Assembly: GCA_020741775.1 (NCBI GenBank) | Contig: DYYG01000001.1 | Span: 1-64,000, forward strand | DNA: 64,000 nt | Direction: 5' to 3' | From: Methylorubrum populi | GTDB lineage: Bacteria; Pseudomonadota; Alphaproteobacteria; Rhizobiales; Beijerinckiaceae | Shown: in pieces, positions 63,391 to 64,000 of the stretch | How positions within the stretch are numbered: the stretch's first letter is position 1 | How the letters are laid out: the number at the start of each line of letters is the position of its first letter | Program-made: the position numbers and the translations under genes | Notes under the pieces: model-generated | Database searches by the model: none | What the model was told of the DNA's origin: nothing | The model's input: the letters and a program-made list of their open reading frames with translations, nothing else

Positions 63391-64000
63391 TCAGGCCTTG
63401 GTGAGAAAGCGGGCGAGGCGCGCCTGCGTCTCGGGATCGCGCAGGCCCGCCTCGAAGGCCTGCGCCTCCGCCTCGATCGCCGCCTCGACCGCGGCCTGAT
63501 CGCCGCGCATCAGGGCGCGGCTCGCCTGCACGGCCTGGCGCGGCAGGGCGGCGAGCCGGGTGGCTTGCGCCAGCGCGTGCTCCTCCAGCAGATCGGAGGG
63601 CACCAGGGCATTGGCGAGCCCGAGGGAAACGGCCGCGTCGCCGTCGAACGGGTCGGAGAGCAGCAGCAGCGCCGAGGCCCGGGCGAGCCCGATCCGGCGC
63701 GGCAGCAGGAAGCTCGCGGCCGCCTCCGGCACCACCCCGAGTTCCACGAACGGCATGCGGAAGCGCGCCTGCGGCCCGACATAGACGAGGTCGCAATGCA
63801 GCGTCAGCGTGGTGCCGACGCCGATGGCGAGCCCGTCCACCGCCGCGACCATCGGCGTGCGGGTGCGGGCGAGCTGCCGGATGAAGCGCAGGGCCGGCAT
63901 CTCCGAAAAAGCGTCCCGCGGCGCCGTGCCGGCGGAGAAGAAGTCGGCGAGGTCGTTGCCGGCGGTGAAGGCGCCGGGCAGGCCGGCGAACACCACCGCC
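63391..64000 (-). CDS. Enoyl-CoA hydratase/isomerase family protein, partial
   Basis: At least 203 codons are visible; the 5' end lies beyond the right edge, and the frame is open to the last base. The crotonase oxyanion part is VVFAGLPGAFTAGNDLADF. The second acyl-CoA block AAVDGLAIGVGTTLTLHCDL carries the catalytic-site glycines, and FVELGVVPEAAASFLLPRRI has a Glu at the usual catalytic place. It hydrates or isomerises enoyl-CoAs; the chain length is unknown. First visible gene of the hydratase-SDR-SDR-corA run. Confidence 0.85.
   Translation of the reverse strand, partial: AVVFAGLPGAFTAGNDLADFFSAGTAPRDAFSEMPALRFIRQLARTRTPMVAAVDGLAIGVGTTLTLHCDLVYVGPQARFRMPFVELGVVPEAAASFLLPRRIGLARASALLLLSDPFDGDAAVSLGLANALVPSDLLEEHALAQATRLAALPRQAVQASRALMRGDQAAVEAAIEAEAQAFEAGLRDPETQARLARFLTKA

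Overview
The window is 64 kb of a high-G+C alphaproteobacterial chromosome, most likely Methylobacterium/Methylorubrum or a close Rhizobiales relative. Reasons: codon use saturated with G/C, a cytochrome cL of the methanol-dehydrogenase electron-acceptor type, Rhizobiales-style extragenic palindromic repeats, the lptF/lptG/lptD and pepA neighbourhood, and a chromosomal-type ribonuclease E with a long acidic insertion. No rRNA, tRNA, CRISPR array, intact insertion sequence or prophage was recognised.

Layout. 0-6 kb: the 5' part of a secreted Gly-rich protein (cut by the left edge), small hypothetical genes including a 28-codon ORF with a strong ribosome-binding site and its own terminator, a luciferase-like monooxygenase, an NCS2 purine permease and a secreted hypothetical protein. 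6-10 kb: a three-subunit periplasmic molybdenum aldehyde oxidoreductase (paoABC type). 10-13 kb: sfnG-sfnB, dimethyl sulfone/organosulfur use. 13-17 kb: PBP1A (mrcA) and N-acetylmuramoyl-L-alanine amidase. 17-21 kb: an Rmf/CrpP-like small gene, a perfect 30-bp inverted repeat, and rne. 21-26 kb: aminotransferase, HD-GYP protein, DsbA-like thiol oxidoreductase, MscS channel. 26-30 kb: an AT-rich leader and a 1026-residue glycan-assembly protein with nine N-terminal repeats. 30-39 kb: fadD, pepA with a membrane protein, and the LPS export genes lptF-lptG-lptD. 39-46 kb: cytochrome cL, a TerB-like protein, lrgA-lrgB, a PAS-GGDEF protein, a SulP transporter and a hydrolase. 46-48 kb: ksgA and pdxA. 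48-50.5 kb: an AT-rich island with a secreted four-Cys protein, a secreted trypsin-like protease and a third exported-looking Cys protein. 50.5-53.8 kb: modC and modB split by an opposite-strand glutathione S-transferase, then an orphan BrnA-type antitoxin with a coiled-coil partner. 54-64 kb: hydrolases, a GFA-fold protein, an SDR, a chemoreceptor, CorA, and an SDR-SDR-enoyl-CoA hydratase operon that runs off the right edge.

Together the genes cover envelope building (mrcA, amidase, lptFGD, glycan protein), small-molecule oxidation and sulfur/molybdenum use (sfnGB, paoABC, modBC; the oxidoreductase needs the molybdenum cofactor that Mod uptake serves) and signalling (HD-GYP, GGDEF, chemoreceptor). 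The least ordinary parts are the 48-50.5 kb secreted-protease island, the nine-repeat glycan protein, the 17.34 kb inverted repeat, the small 1.65 kb ORF, and two breaks in expected synteny (lptD no longer beside pdxA-ksgA, and modC cut off from modB).
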